A DNA stretch of 64,000 nucleotides. Origin: Paratissierella segnis (GTDB lineage: Bacteria; Bacillota; Clostridia; Tissierellales; Tissierellaceae). How positions within the stretch are numbered: the stretch's first letter is position 1; each line of letters begins with the position of its first letter. The notes beneath the pieces are model-generated. The model made no database searches. It was given only the letters and a program-made list of their open reading frames with translations, and had not been told where the DNA came from. Where the stretch lies: the NCBI RefSeq assembly GCF_014385195.1, contig NZ_JACRTG010000007.1, forward strand, positions 4,492 to 68,491, in the 5' to 3' direction. Below are positions 1 to 11,070 of this stretch, in pieces. The position numbers were made by a program, and so were the translations under genes.

Positions 1-1797
1 GACTTTATAGCAAATGATGGGATAGTAGAAATCAACTTAAATAATTATGATAAAAAGAATAAAGAATTTTTTACAAATATAATAGTGGAAGGCAGAAAAT
101 CTACAGAAGAGACGATAGGATATGATCCTGCTGTTTGGGACATTTCAGATGATGGAAGGTATATTTATATAATGGAAAAACCAGCTTCCGGATCTCTCAG
201 TGCTGATGGAATTGGTGTAGGGATATATGATGTAAAAGAAAAGACACATACAGAATTTGCTGATATAAATTCCTTATATACTGCAGATAAAGATAAATTA
301 TTAAAAGAATTATATACAAAACCTACAGATATAACTACCCTAGCCGATAAAAATCATTTAACCATAAACCCAAATCATAATATCATTGGATTAATAGAAG
401 GTGCTGGTAGAGATATGATTGAAAATAAGAGAGTAGTCTTATTAAATATCAATAAAGATAAATCCTATGATATTATCAATGTTACAGGTAATGATTTAGT
501 GGCTATGACCCCTAGTTTTACCCTAGATGGAAATAAATTATTGTATTCTGCTACGAAGGCTATAAATCCTAGCACTATAACTGATTATAATCAAATTTAT
601 AATAACTGGGAAAACCAGCCATATAGTATTTATGAATATGATTTAGAAAGTTCTAAAGTAAAAAGGATAACAGAAGGAAGTAATTGTGACTTCATGCCTA
701 TGGACATATCTAATAATGAAATATTATTTATTAGATATAAGGGTAATGATTATTATAGTTTAATAAAACTAGTTAATGGTAAAGAAAATATTGTAGCAGA
801 TAATATTATGTTTAGTGGTGGGAAAGATAATTATCCTTTTGTATTTTATGGACATATAGAAACAGAAAAAGGCATGGATATTTTTATAAGTAAAAACAAT
901 AAATTCAATAAAGAAAAAGATATAGATACAGGCAAAATGGATGAATTATATAAGCTTAAAGGAACCTATATAGGAGATAACTCAAGGGTTGGTAATATTA
1001 TTAATCTTTTAGAGTTTCCGGAAGAATTAACTCTTGGTGGAATAGAACTGTTTACTAAGGAGGAACCTTTTGGCTTACGAATCAATTTTCAAGCTAATAA
1101 TGAGATAATAGCAAAGTATATGTCAAATAGTTCAGACTATCTCTGGAGACCACAATCCATGATTTTATTCTCACTTATTGATAATTTGGATTATATTCAA
1201 TATGGTATAAATAGTGAAGCCGAATATAGTATAAATAGTGACGGTGTAGGAATCACTGCATCTTATATCAACAGGAAGGTTGCTGATAGCTTGACTATTT
1301 CAACATTGGGACATAAGATTTCAGAAGTAACTGGCAGTAAAAAACTTTTTAAGGAGTTTTACAATATATATGGTGATAAATATAATATAAAAACAAATCA
1401 ACCTGAAGGATTTGTAGGGCATATTGTAATAGAAGATAATACTCTGCATTTTAAAGAAGTGGAAATAGTTGAATGGGATGATCAGGAAAAGGTAAAAGAA
1501 TTGAAATTAAATGAATCTGATTTCCCAGATGGATATTCAATTATTGACAAGGATAATGGGGGAACAACTTTTGAGCTAACTGATGAAACCATATATACAT
1601 TTACGGATGTGGATCTTTACTTTGTAAATGAACCAGAAAGTAACAGGCTTTATGCTACAATCAAAAAAGATGAATTTCTAAAACATTTAGGGAAATTAAA
1701 TGATATTCCGCTTTCCGAGCAGACATTACCATACTTTATAGAAGCAAAAGATGGCAAGGTCATTAGCATTACTGAAAAGTTTAAATATACAATTTAA
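1..1797 (+). CDS. Beta-propeller-like protein, 5' truncated by window edge
   Basis: The frame is open from base 1 and ends with TAA at 1797, so about 598 residues of a longer protein are visible and the start lies outside the window. Short blocks such as ISDDGRYIYIMEK, TPSFTLDGNKLLYSAT and PMDISNNEILFIR recur with spacing typical of TolB/WD40-like propeller blades, in which an Asp-Gly turn is followed by a hydrophobic strand. The C-terminal third (from about residue 400) is unlike a propeller and has no motif I recognise. No signal peptide can be judged because the N-terminus is missing. An extracytoplasmic or lipoprotein location is common for such proteins but is inference. A weak hairpin with a T-run follows at 1821. 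No function is assigned. Confidence 0.6.
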   Translation, partial: DFIANDGIVEINLNNYDKKNKEFFTNIIVEGRKSTEETIGYDPAVWDISDDGRYIYIMEKPASGSLSADGIGVGIYDVKEKTHTEFADINSLYTADKDKLLKELYTKPTDITTLADKNHLTINPNHNIIGLIEGAGRDMIENKRVVLLNINKDKSYDIINVTGNDLVAMTPSFTLDGNKLLYSATKAINPSTITDYNQIYNNWENQPYSIYEYDLESSKVKRITEGSNCDFMPMDISNNEILFIRYKGNDYYSLIKLVNGKENIVADNIMFSGGKDNYPFVFYGHIETEKGMDIFISKNNKFNKEKDIDTGKMDELYKLKGTYIGDNSRVGNIINLLEFPEELTLGGIELFTKEEPFGLRINFQANNEIIAKYMSNSSDYLWRPQSMILFSLIDNLDYIQYGINSEAEYSINSDGVGITASYINRKVADSLTISTLGHKISEVTGSKKLFKEFYNIYGDKYNIKTNQPEGFVGHIVIEDNTLHFKEVEIVEWDDQEKVKELKLNESDFPDGYSIIDKDNGGTTFELTDETIYTFTDVDLYFVNEPESNRLYATIKKDEFLKHLGKLNDIPLSEQTLPYFIEAKDGKVISITEKFKYTI

Positions 1798-1820
1798 TTT
1801 AGTGAAGATTATTTTCAATA

Positions 1821-1858
1821 TAGATGAGGAAATTTAATTTCTTTCATCTATTTTTTGT
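1821..1858 (+). terminator. Probable intrinsic terminator
   Basis: AGATGA and TCATCT arms enclose an A/T-rich inner stem and are followed by ATTTTTT. It lies just after the truncated beta-propeller-like gene. Confidence 0.5.
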
Positions 1859-1988
1859 TACAATGAATAGGAAAGTTCTACCTTAATTAAAGTAACAAAG
1901 AAGAAAATTGGGAAAATTCAATTGATAAATTGATAGGTGAATTATATACTATTATTGATGACAATTATAGTTTAAGGAGGATTTTTAA

Positions 1989-2510
1989 ATGTCAGAAACA
2001 ATGAATACAATATTAACTAGAAGAAGCATAAAAAAGTATAAGCCGGATATGATTCCAAAAGAAATTATTGATGAGATTTTGAAGGCAGGAACATATGCTG
2101 CATCCGGAATGGGAAAGCAATCACCGATAATAATTGCTGTTACAAATAAAAAGTTGCGAGATAAGCTGTCTAAAATTAATGCGGAAATCGCAGGAGTTGA
2201 TGAGGACCCGTTTTATGGTGCGCCTGTAGTGCTGATTGTACTTGCTGATAAAAATATTTCTACACATGTTTATGACGGAAGTCTGGTTATGGGGAATTTG
2301 ATGCTTGCAGCGCATGCCAATGGAATAGGAAGTCGCTGGATTCATAGAGCAAAACAAACCTTTGAAAGAGAAGAAGGAAAAGAAATACTTAGAAGCCTTG
2401 GAATCAAAGGTGAATATGAAGGTATAGGTAACTGTATTTTAGGATATAATGATGGACCGGAACCTGAGGCTGCTCCCAGAAAGAAAGACTATGTATATTA
2501 TATAGACTAA
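1989..2510 (+). CDS. Nitroreductase-family protein
   Basis: A 173-residue flavoprotein-type nitroreductase, a common size for the short members of the family. The N-terminal TRRSIKKYKPDMIP block is the FMN-phosphate-binding Arg-rich start of the family. The stretch around residues 98-118 (GSLVMGNLMLAAHANGIGSRW) matches the conserved helix and the turn near the flavin. The C-terminus has the GNCILGY strand. Members use FMN and NAD(P)H to reduce nitro compounds, quinones or other acceptors in the cytoplasm; the substrate cannot be read from the sequence. The ATG is preceded by AAGGAGG with good spacing. It is a single gene, separated from its neighbours by more than 100 bases on each side. Confidence 0.88.
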   Translation: MSETMNTILTRRSIKKYKPDMIPKEIIDEILKAGTYAASGMGKQSPIIIAVTNKKLRDKLSKINAEIAGVDEDPFYGAPVVLIVLADKNISTHVYDGSLVMGNLMLAAHANGIGSRWIHRAKQTFEREEGKEILRSLGIKGEYEGIGNCILGYNDGPEPEAAPRKKDYVYYID

Positions 2511-2627
2511 ATTATGCCTGACAAAAACACTTAGTATGCCATCAGACTAATGGGAAGTTAGAATTTTAAATTTAACCTACAGCATATGCAAATGGAATTG
2601 GAGGCTCATTATGGAAAGGAGGTTCTT

Positions 2628-5143
2628 ATGATTCATTACCCTAGATTAAACTATATTTTTATCACCGAGAGATTAAAGTATAGACTTAACGAAATCAGCA
2701 ATCATCCTATTACAACTGTAATCGCCCCATGGGTTTTGGAAAAACAACAGCTGTAAACTGGTGGGCAAAAAGAGAATTAAAAAATCATTCCAATACTATT
2801 ATTCTTAGACAAATGATAGTTACAGACAGTATTACAGATTTTTGGTATGGGTTTTGTAAAGCTTTTAGAGGATATCCTCAATTAGCAGAACAGTTAAAAT
2901 CATTAGGATATCCTCAAGATATAGGTGCTGTTTCAGTGCTTGCTGAGCTTTTAACTGAAGCTTTATCAAGCAGGGATTCCTCAATTTACTTTATTATAGA
3001 CGACTTGCATATTCTAAGCCGAAATTCACTGACTCCAATGCTTCTCTTTCTATCTCGGAACTTGCCGGAATGTGTACATATAGTTCTCTTATCCAGAAAT
3101 CAAATTTTTAATGAAGAAGAGCGAATGCGTTTAGGCAATCTACTATGCGAAATTGATATAAATGATTTGCGATTGGAATCAAAAGAAGTCGCTGCCTATG
3201 CAAGCAATTGCCGGCTGGATGCAAAAGCTGATGAGCTGGAGGTTCTTGCGGACTTAAGCGAGGGATGGATTTCAATGATTTATTTGAATTTCAAATCCCA
3301 TGTACAGAGTGGGCGATGGCTTTCAAGTTCTTCAGATATATTTACACTGATAGATCAAGTTTTATTATTACCCTTGCCGGAGCGGCAGAAGGAATTTTTA
3401 ATTCTCATTGGCATGGCTGATGAATTTACTGTTAAACAGGCCGTATACCTGTGGCAGAATGAGGATGCAGTGAATTTGATTGATACTCTTTCAAAAAACA
3501 ATGCTTTTATTACAAGGAATGAAAACGGAATTTATAGATATCACCATATGCTGCTTCAATGTACAAGACAGAAATTTGCTGAAAAGCCTGAGAATTATCA
3601 GCTAGAGAGCTACAAAAGACTCGGCTTATGGCATTTTGAGCAAGGGGAATATATCAATTCCTATCTGGCTTTTTCCAAAGCACAGGATTGGGAAGGAGTA
3701 CTTATAACTTTAGAAAGAGACAAGGCAAAAAGTTTGAATTCTGAACATAGCGGGGAATTTTTTATCTGGCTTCAAAGTTGTCCGGAAGAAATTCTGGTAA
3801 GACACCCCTATGCGCTTGTTGCTTGTATGCTTAAAAGCTTTTCATTTCACAATATTCCTGAGATTAAACGGATGAAGAATCTATTGCTCAAGTCGCTTAA
3901 GGAAGATACCGCATTAACACATAAGGAGCGAGATAACCTCCTTGGAGATGCAGAGGTTTCTGAAAGTTTTTTAGCTTATAACAATATATCTAAAATGAGT
4001 GAATATCATCGCCGAGCTTGTTCATTGCTAAGCCGAACATCTCTAAGTGTAGATCCCAAAGGAGCTTGGACATTTTCAGCTCCCTCTGTTCTGATGATGT
4101 ACCACAGGATAGTAGGAGGAGCGGATGAGGAAAATTTGGAGATGAAGGAGTGTATGCCCTTTTATTATCAAGTATCTGATGGACATGGAAATGGTGCGGA
4201 GCATACTTTTTCGGCTGACTTATTCTATGAACGGGGACAGTTGACTGATGCGGATATTTCCAATCAAATGGCTTTATCTGCCGCAAGAAGAAAAAATCAA
4301 TTCAGCATTATGCTATGCTGCGATTTCTTATCCATACGTATGGCAATTTTTAATGGCAATTTTAATGAGATGAATAGAATTAGTCTTGATTGCAGAGAAT
4401 TGTTATACAAAGAACAGCAGTATACGCTGTTAAATACATTGGATATGTGCTTAGGTTTTGTTTATGCACTTCTGGGACATGCAGAATTAGCGCCTAAATG
4501 GATGATAGAAGGGCGGATAAAAGAAGCACTTGTAATGTTTCCGGCAACTCCTATGCTTCATACATTTTATAATCAGCTATTACTGGCACAGGAAGAATGG
4601 ACACAGGTTCTGGCAAGAAAAGAAGAATGTAAGAAACTTTATAGTATATATAACAATGTACTCTGTGAAATTTGGCTGCATATTCAGATTGCTTCAGCTC
4701 TTAAATATATAGATAGAAGAGAAGAAGCAAAGAAGGAATTGATACTAGCTTTGGATAAAGCAATTCCTGATATGATTATAATGCCTTTTGCAGAAAGTGA
4801 ATATTATATATTGGATATGCTAAAAGAGTTTCAAAGTTCAGGAATATATGAAAAGGAAATCCGGCAGATTATAGCTTTATCAGAGAAATTCTGTGCTTCA
4901 AGGCAGAAAATCAGCCGGGAATACCTTGGAGAATATAAAGACTATGGATTATCGGAAAGAGAAATTGAAATCGCGATATTGGCGTCTAAGAGAAAAACCA
5001 ACATGGAAATTGCGAAGGAGCTTCACCTTGCAGAAGGAACTGTACGAAATCATCTTTCCAGAATTTTTGATAAACTTGGTATCGAAGAGCAAGGCAAAAA
5101 TAAACGGTTGGCATTGGAAAATTTGCTGAAAATTAAAAAATAG
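2628..5143 (+). CDS. MalT/LuxR-type ATP-dependent regulator, frameshifted near its N-terminus
   Basis: A large STAND-type transcription activator of about 838 residues. The natural start is ATG 2628, 5 nt after AAAGGAGG. It encodes MIHYPRLNYIFITERL and reads through to ITTVIAP. At 2725-2731 the frame then shifts, and the Walker A continuation MGFGKTT is in another frame that stays open from 2729 to 5143. The first frame stops at 2756. One C added to the C4 run at 2725-2728 would restore the P-loop APMGFGKTT. Further features are a Walker-B-like SIYFIIDDLH (about residue 120), TPR-like helices in the middle, and a C-terminal LuxR helix-turn-helix with LSEREIEIAILASKRKTNMEIA and EGTVRNHLSRIFDKL. 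By family it binds ATP and an inducer and activates transcription; the inducer is unknown. The downstream DUF2442/SLH genes are possible targets by proximity only. Confidence 0.82.
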
Positions 5144-5168
5144 TGACAAAAGGTCACACTACAAAAAT

Positions 5169-5208
5169 AAAACGCTGCTGTACAATAAAAAAGTACAGTG
5201 GCGTTTTT
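5169..5208 (+). terminator. Intrinsic terminator after the LuxR-type gene
   Basis: AAAACGC-GCTGTAC pairs with GTACAG-GGCGTTTT around a short A-rich loop and is followed by a T-run. Confidence 0.8.
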
Positions 5209-5231
5209 GTATTTAAGGAGGAGGTGAAATT

Positions 5232-5489
5232 ATGAGGGGCAAGCCCATTACCAAGGTTGAGCCGCTGGAGGACAATGTTTTGAAGATTACATTTGACACT
5301 GGAAACTGCGTGACAATTGATATGAAACAGAGGATTGAGAATTTTCGTTTCGGAGCATTGCAGGATTCTAATATATGGGAAACAGCAGATACAGATGGTG
5401 GATTTATATATTGGCGTAAAAATGGATTGCCTGTGGTAGAACTGGCATACAACGAAATAATGAAAATGACTTTAGGAGAATCCTATTAA
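5232..5489 (+). CDS. DUF2442-family small protein
   Basis: An 85-residue soluble protein that looks like DUF2442. It has a short beta-rich N-terminus (KITKVEPL-like opening, then DNVLKITFDTGN), a central Asp-rich turn, and the terminal block NIWETADTDGGFIYWRKNG. It starts at ATG 5232 after AAGGAGGAGG. The family has no firmly established activity; relatives are often found beside toxin-antitoxin genes or nitrogen-metabolism genes. Here the stop is 12 nt before the start of the large SLH protein, so the two are probably co-transcribed. No DUF4160-type partner is visible next to it. Confidence 0.7.
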   Translation: MRGKPITKVEPLEDNVLKITFDTGNCVTIDMKQRIENFRFGALQDSNIWETADTDGGFIYWRKNGLPVVELAYNEIMKMTLGESY

Positions 5490-5501
5490 GGAGGGAAAAA
5501 T

Positions 5502-8500
5502 TTGAAAGAAAAATCAAAAGTGAAGTGGAAACAAATCATAAGCCGGCTTTTGTCGGTATGTATTATCTTAACGATGCTGCCAATAGGTGCATTTGCTGAA
5601 ACAGAAGAAGACATAAATAATAGTGCAGAGATAATCTCTTTTGATGATCTAGATTCATCAATATCCTTACAGATAGTTGAATTGGGTACAAAGGAAAATG
5701 AATTGGATCTTCCCGAAGAATTAGAGGCAACGATAATCAAAGAGTCCATAGCAGAAGAAGATAGTGAAGTAGAAGAGGTGGATACTCAAATAATGGAGAG
5801 CAAATTAATTTCCGTATTATGCTGGGTATCCGATCCGGATTATGATGGGGACTCAGAAGGAGAGTATATATTTACTCCTCAATTAGATTTGGAAGATGGA
5901 TTGGAGTTAGCGGAGGGTCTTAATTTACCTGCTATTACAATTACAGTTAATGACTTCGAGCAACCCGAGAATTCCGAGCAACCGGAGAACTCCCATATAA
6001 TGAACAGCATGTCTCCAATGGGAGGTTCAGTTGGCATTACAGAGTTTACAATTGGGAATGATAGCTATGATGCGACAATAGGCCAAAATGATGCCGTTTG
6101 GACTTGGTCTGCAGACAATGCCGCCCTTTATATAACAGGAAATATAGAAGGACCGATTTTATTTGGCAAAGCGGGAGATTCAGGTGATGTAAGCATATAT
6201 TTAAATGGGGCCAATACTATCTATGAGGTTACAGGCCATATCCAACAAACAGCGGGAAGCTTATCCATCTATTGCGGCAGTAATGAATTGAAAATATCCA
6301 ACACCGATACCGGTTATTCATTGTTTGCAAAGGTTGATCTGACAATTCAAAGAGGGAAGGTGACCGTAAACTGTCCGCAAGAAGGTATATATGTATATAA
6401 TGGAGATATGAATGTTGTCGGCAGCGAGTCAGGCATTGCCGAATTAGATGTAATTACGACCAGTGATAATGTTTCTAGGGGCATAGGGGTTATAAATGGG
6501 TCTCTAAACATAATAAACGGTTACCTTACTGTTGATACAAGGGGCGGAGGGACAGGTATTTCTGCAATGGATATCACTGTAAAAAGCAGCACCCTGATAG
6601 CTGACTGTAAAATGGGTACGGGGATAAGGTTTGGCGACAGCTTTACTATAAAAAGCGGGGATGTCAAGGCAACAGGAAAAGGCACAGGAGCTGTAACGGG
6701 CGGGGAAGGTGTCATTACCATTAAAGGCGGACGATTGACCACGGGAAAAACTAATGATGATAATGGCGATGTTATAGCAAGCCTTGAAGTTATAGATTCC
6801 TCCGCAGAAGCGTATATTGGCGGAGATATAAATCAATATTCAGGAAGAGGAGGTAATCTGACAGTTTCAGCCGGTACTGCAGATGTAAAAGGCATAGTTG
6901 AGGGCAATATCTCGGTAACAGGAGGCACAGTTACGGTAAATGGCAGCACTGTCGAGCCCAAGCCACTTGTAACTATAACCGGTTTTGTGAATGTAAACGT
7001 AGATGGAGGGTTTGCAGATAATCCCACCTATGAGGATGCAGAGGCGGTTATGGCCTATCTCAATGAAAATGTAAAATATGTAACAGCTAAATACGATGAA
7101 GGTACCGTAGAGTGGCCGGTGAAGGAATGGAAACAGTACAATGATTATAAGCCAAATGAAGAAGGGGTATACCGGTTCAAGGCAGATCTGGATATGGATA
7201 ATCCTCCCATTGCAGCTAATACAATTAGCTATGGAGCATATGCCTATATAGATATCAGTCCATCCTTTGATTCCTTGACACAGACTATAGCAAATGCGGG
7301 GCTTAATGCCAAAAAGGAGGGCAATATAATTACAATAACGGGAACAAAGGAAAACGCAACTGAACAGCTTGTATTGAACATAGCTTCCGATGTAAAAATT
7401 ATATGGAATGCAACATATAAGACCTCTTATAATGCTGGTTCGGCTATATCGATTAAAGGGTCCGGTACAATAATTCTAAGAGGCGGTACCATATTTCCGG
7501 GTGAAAATGTTTCCTATGCAATAGAAACTGCATATAGCTATCCCGGCACCGGAAGTGCTACGGCGGATTATTACCCTACTGTCATTATAGACGCAGGTAC
7601 TGCCAAAATATCAGCAGGGGCCGCACATGAAACCTTGCTGCATTGGAACGCAACAGGAGGCAGACTTTACTGTTTGTCAGGCGATATTAATAATAATATT
7701 TCTAGAAACAATAACTCAATGATAGCCTACTATTCAAATCCCGATCATAGAGTAAAGTTCACAGGCTCCTATTGGACAGAGGATAGTCTTATACGGATTG
7801 ATGTAAAGCTGACAGAAGGAGGTAATCCTTATGTATATAATGCGGATAATCCTGTAGTGGGACCGGTAAAGGCTGCTTTAAGTGATTTTCTGGATTTGAC
7901 CGGTGCCACAGTGACCACTATACCTGAAAATACCGGCAGGGTTTCGGCAGATAAAAAAAGCCTTATATATGATAAGGATATTAACAGCACTGAACTCCAA
8001 ATCAAGGTCAGCGGTGCTAAAATAGACGGCATAGATATACCTGAGTTTATAATACCTAAATTCGGTATCAATATAGAAGGTCCAAAGGCAACAGAAGTCG
8101 ATACGGCAGAAAAATTAGTAACAGAGCTTAGAAAGACCGAGCCTCAATTAATCAAAGTAACAGGGAACATTACACTAAATAGTAATGATTATTATCCTGG
8201 CATGAATTATTGGCCTACAATAGACGGTAGTCATACTCTGATTATAGATGATGGAATAACCCTGTCCACCGGTGATGTTCAATTATCCATACCAGATGAT
8301 ATAACTTTAACTCTTAAAGGGAACGGCACTTTTATAGCTGATTATGAGGTTGGCAATAATTACCTCTTTAATTCCATTAAGGTCAATGGCACATTAAAGC
8401 TTATGGACGGAGCTGTTTTAGAAACCCGCAACTATGGTAATATACAGGTAAATAATGGACAAATGGAAGTCCAAGATTCTGCTATATGTCTATTGAATGA

Positions 8501-11057
8501 GATGGCACAGGGTATTACATTTGATATTATCGCTTTGGAAGGCGGCAGCAGCCTATCAATGGGAAATAGTGAATTAAATATCGATATGGATGCTTATCAT
8601 GGCAATGGCATTAAAGGCGGAGATTTAAAACTGAATAACTGTCAGGCAGATATAAAATGCGGTGGTTATGTGAATGGCATTAACTCTAGTATTACTGCTG
8701 ATAACTGTACCTTTAATATTGAAAACAAAGAGGATAGCTATGGTATATTAGTGGATACCTCAATTAGTATTTCCAATTCCGAAATAAACATAAAAAATTC
8801 AAGAGGTTCGGGTATTTATTTCTCAGAAGACGGAGGGGAATTTAAAGATAGTACCATAAATATTGAAAATACCGGCGGTAAAGGTATTGAACTCTCCGGC
8901 AAGAGGAATGTTCTTTTAGATGATAATACAACAATTACTGTCGAAAATACCGGCGGTACAAGCATCTTGTGGTATGGAGACGGTGATAGCAGTATAGAAG
9001 GAGGAAAGGTTGACCTAAAGCTTGGGTCATCATTGTTTAATGGGAATGGAAAATTTAAAGATAGAGGAATCATTTTAAAGACTGATCAGAGAGTTATCAC
9101 AGTAGCGGAGGAAGACATTCCATCAAGGAGCAAACTCAGCGTAGGGATATATACATGGAATGACACGGATAAACTTTATGAAAAAGAAGGGCATGTAGAT
9201 TGGGGTGAAGAAGTAACAGCGAAATTTAAGGATCCGAATTTCCTTAAGAAAATAAGGGATATATTGAATAAGGATGATGGTGAGCCCATCTATGTCAATG
9301 AATTAAAGGATATAAAAAATCTAAACATTTCTGCCCTTGGAATAAAGGATCTTGCAGGAATAGACTACCTAGTCAATCTTACTGAATTAAATTGTTCATA
9401 TAATGAGCTGATTGACCTTGACTTAAAAGCCTTGAAAAAGCTCAAGTATCTTTATTGCAGCAACAATGAAATAGAGATATTGGATGTAAGCGGATTGACT
9501 GAATTGGAGGAGCTTGATTGTGAAATGAATAATCTGGAGGGACTAGACTTGTCAGGGCTGAGTAAATTCAGTGAATTGAAATGTGCCTATAATTTCATTA
9601 GTGATAAGGTTGATATCAAATTGCCTTGTAGTTTCACACTAGATGATGAATATTTTCAACCCCAATTTGACAAGGTATATGGATTGATAGTCGGAGATGT
9701 GAAGGTAGACTCAGCCAATGAAGGGAATATAGTAGGTTCCTATATTGAAGGGAATATAAGCTATGATATCAGTACTAGAACCTTGACTTTGGATAAAGCT
9801 ACAATCTTTGGAGATTTTCAACAGTCTGGATATTTTGGAATATACAGTAGAGAAGAGATAAGCATAAGGCTTGTGGGCAATAACACCATAGGATTCCACA
9901 AATATATAGAAGAAATGGATGATAACTATCATAACATTGCTTTTGGCATATGTGCCCCGGGAAAGAATATAAAAATTGAAGGAAACGGCAATTTGACTAT
10001 TTACGATCAATTAATGGGTATACTTGGTAAAGATATAAAAGTTGATACTACAGGAAATATTACTATAAAAGAAGAAGGGGGCGGAATGGCTTGCTGCCTT
10101 AAATCAGATGGCGGAACATTGATTATAAATAGTGGCAATTTGAATTTGTCTTCCACTCAATCCAACGGTTTATATGGTGATGCCATAGTTATTAATGGAG
10201 GTACTATAACTGCTCAAAGCAAATATGGAAGTGCTTTTAATAAAGAACCTATTTTTAGTTCAAACTACAAATACACAATTAAAACAGGCACTAGTTCATC
10301 TGATGCAAGAGAAACAATTAATCCTACTTTCACAGAAAAATATATCAAAATTGAACCTAAGACATCAGGTGGAGATAATGGCGGAAGCGGTGGCTCAGGG
10401 AGTTCAGGAGGCACAGGCGGAGGAAGTGATAATAGCAAAACTACTAAACAGCCTACTATTCCGGTAAAAAATGAAATTAAAAATGCAGTTAAACCGGAGG
10501 TTGAACAGATTAATCCATTTGCGGATGTAAAAGAAGACAGCTGGTTTTATGAAGCTGTAAAATATGTATACGAAAAGGATCTAATGAAGGGAACAAGCGA
10601 TAATTCCTTTACTCCTAATGGGGTTACCACTAGAGGCATGATAGTAACCATCCTCCACAGATTAGAAGGAGAACTATCAGCAGGGGCTAATGAATTTAAT
10701 GATGTTAAATCAGATAAATACTATGCAAATGCGGCAGCATGGGCATCAGAGAATAAAATTGTAAATGGTTATGGCAATGGTAAATTCGGTCCCGAGGATG
10801 CTATAACCCGTGAGCAGCTTGCAGTAATTCTGATGAATTATGCAAAGTATAAAGGATATGATATAACAACAAGGGCTGATTTATCCGGGTATGAAGATGC
10901 AAAGAGCATATCAAGTTGGGCAAAAGATGCCATGTCTTGGGCAAATGCCGAAGGACTGATACAAGGTACCGGCAGCAGCCTAAAACCAACAGGCAATGCC
11001 ACGAGAGCAGAAGTAGCAGTCATACTTTATCGTTTTTTGGTAAAATTTGAAAAATAA
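5502..11057 (+). CDS. Giant SLH-domain surface protein with beta-helix and LRR regions
   Basis: An 1851-residue secreted wall protein. The TTG start at 5502 sits 6 nt after AAGGAGGG. A signal peptide is clear: basic KEKSKVKWK, hydrophobic LLSVCIILTMLPIG, then AFA before the acidic mature part. Residues about 150-520 and 880-1200 are Gly/Asn-rich repeated short strands (for example GSLSIYCGS, GRVTVNC-like, ADIKCGGYVNGINSS), as in right-handed beta-helix or adhesin folds. Residues about 1266-1366 hold leucine-rich repeats (NLTELNCSYNELIDLDL, KLKYLYCSNNEIEILDV). A Gly/Ser linker follows at about 1622-1646. Three SLH modules close the protein (about 1671-1851), predicted to bind pyruvylated secondary wall polymer. 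It resembles SLH-anchored adhesins or glycan-binding proteins. The ligand is not known. Confidence 0.88.
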   Translation: MKEKSKVKWKQIISRLLSVCIILTMLPIGAFAETEEDINNSAEIISFDDLDSSISLQIVELGTKENELDLPEELEATIIKESIAEEDSEVEEVDTQIMESKLISVLCWVSDPDYDGDSEGEYIFTPQLDLEDGLELAEGLNLPAITITVNDFEQPENSEQPENSHIMNSMSPMGGSVGITEFTIGNDSYDATIGQNDAVWTWSADNAALYITGNIEGPILFGKAGDSGDVSIYLNGANTIYEVTGHIQQTAGSLSIYCGSNELKISNTDTGYSLFAKVDLTIQRGKVTVNCPQEGIYVYNGDMNVVGSESGIAELDVITTSDNVSRGIGVINGSLNIINGYLTVDTRGGGTGISAMDITVKSSTLIADCKMGTGIRFGDSFTIKSGDVKATGKGTGAVTGGEGVITIKGGRLTTGKTNDDNGDVIASLEVIDSSAEAYIGGDINQYSGRGGNLTVSAGTADVKGIVEGNISVTGGTVTVNGSTVEPKPLVTITGFVNVNVDGGFADNPTYEDAEAVMAYLNENVKYVTAKYDEGTVEWPVKEWKQYNDYKPNEEGVYRFKADLDMDNPPIAANTISYGAYAYIDISPSFDSLTQTIANAGLNAKKEGNIITITGTKENATEQLVLNIASDVKIIWNATYKTSYNAGSAISIKGSGTIILRGGTIFPGENVSYAIETAYSYPGTGSATADYYPTVIIDAGTAKISAGAAHETLLHWNATGGRLYCLSGDINNNISRNNNSMIAYYSNPDHRVKFTGSYWTEDSLIRIDVKLTEGGNPYVYNADNPVVGPVKAALSDFLDLTGATVTTIPENTGRVSADKKSLIYDKDINSTELQIKVSGAKIDGIDIPEFIIPKFGINIEGPKATEVDTAEKLVTELRKTEPQLIKVTGNITLNSNDYYPGMNYWPTIDGSHTLIIDDGITLSTGDVQLSIPDDITLTLKGNGTFIADYEVGNNYLFNSIKVNGTLKLMDGAVLETRNYGNIQVNNGQMEVQDSAICLLNEMAQGITFDIIALEGGSSLSMGNSELNIDMDAYHGNGIKGGDLKLNNCQADIKCGGYVNGINSSITADNCTFNIENKEDSYGILVDTSISISNSEINIKNSRGSGIYFSEDGGEFKDSTINIENTGGKGIELSGKRNVLLDDNTTITVENTGGTSILWYGDGDSSIEGGKVDLKLGSSLFNGNGKFKDRGIILKTDQRVITVAEEDIPSRSKLSVGIYTWNDTDKLYEKEGHVDWGEEVTAKFKDPNFLKKIRDILNKDDGEPIYVNELKDIKNLNISALGIKDLAGIDYLVNLTELNCSYNELIDLDLKALKKLKYLYCSNNEIEILDVSGLTELEELDCEMNNLEGLDLSGLSKFSELKCAYNFISDKVDIKLPCSFTLDDEYFQPQFDKVYGLIVGDVKVDSANEGNIVGSYIEGNISYDISTRTLTLDKATIFGDFQQSGYFGIYSREEISIRLVGNNTIGFHKYIEEMDDNYHNIAFGICAPGKNIKIEGNGNLTIYDQLMGILGKDIKVDTTGNITIKEEGGGMACCLKSDGGTLIINSGNLNLSSTQSNGLYGDAIVINGGTITAQSKYGSAFNKEPIFSSNYKYTIKTGTSSSDARETINPTFTEKYIKIEPKTSGGDNGGSGGSGSSGGTGGGSDNSKTTKQPTIPVKNEIKNAVKPEVEQINPFADVKEDSWFYEAVKYVYEKDLMKGTSDNSFTPNGVTTRGMIVTILHRLEGELSAGANEFNDVKSDKYYANAAAWASENKIVNGYGNGKFGPEDAITREQLAVILMNYAKYKGYDITTRADLSGYEDAKSISSWAKDAMSWANAEGLIQGTGSSLKPTGNATRAEVAVILYRFLVKFEK

Positions 11058-11070
11058 CAGCAATTAGAAG

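Noticed and set aside
6504..7027. Long minus-strand frames inside the SLH gene
   Set aside because: They are antisense to a gene with clear repeats and signal peptide, have proline/threonine/valine-rich shadow composition and no ribosome sites.
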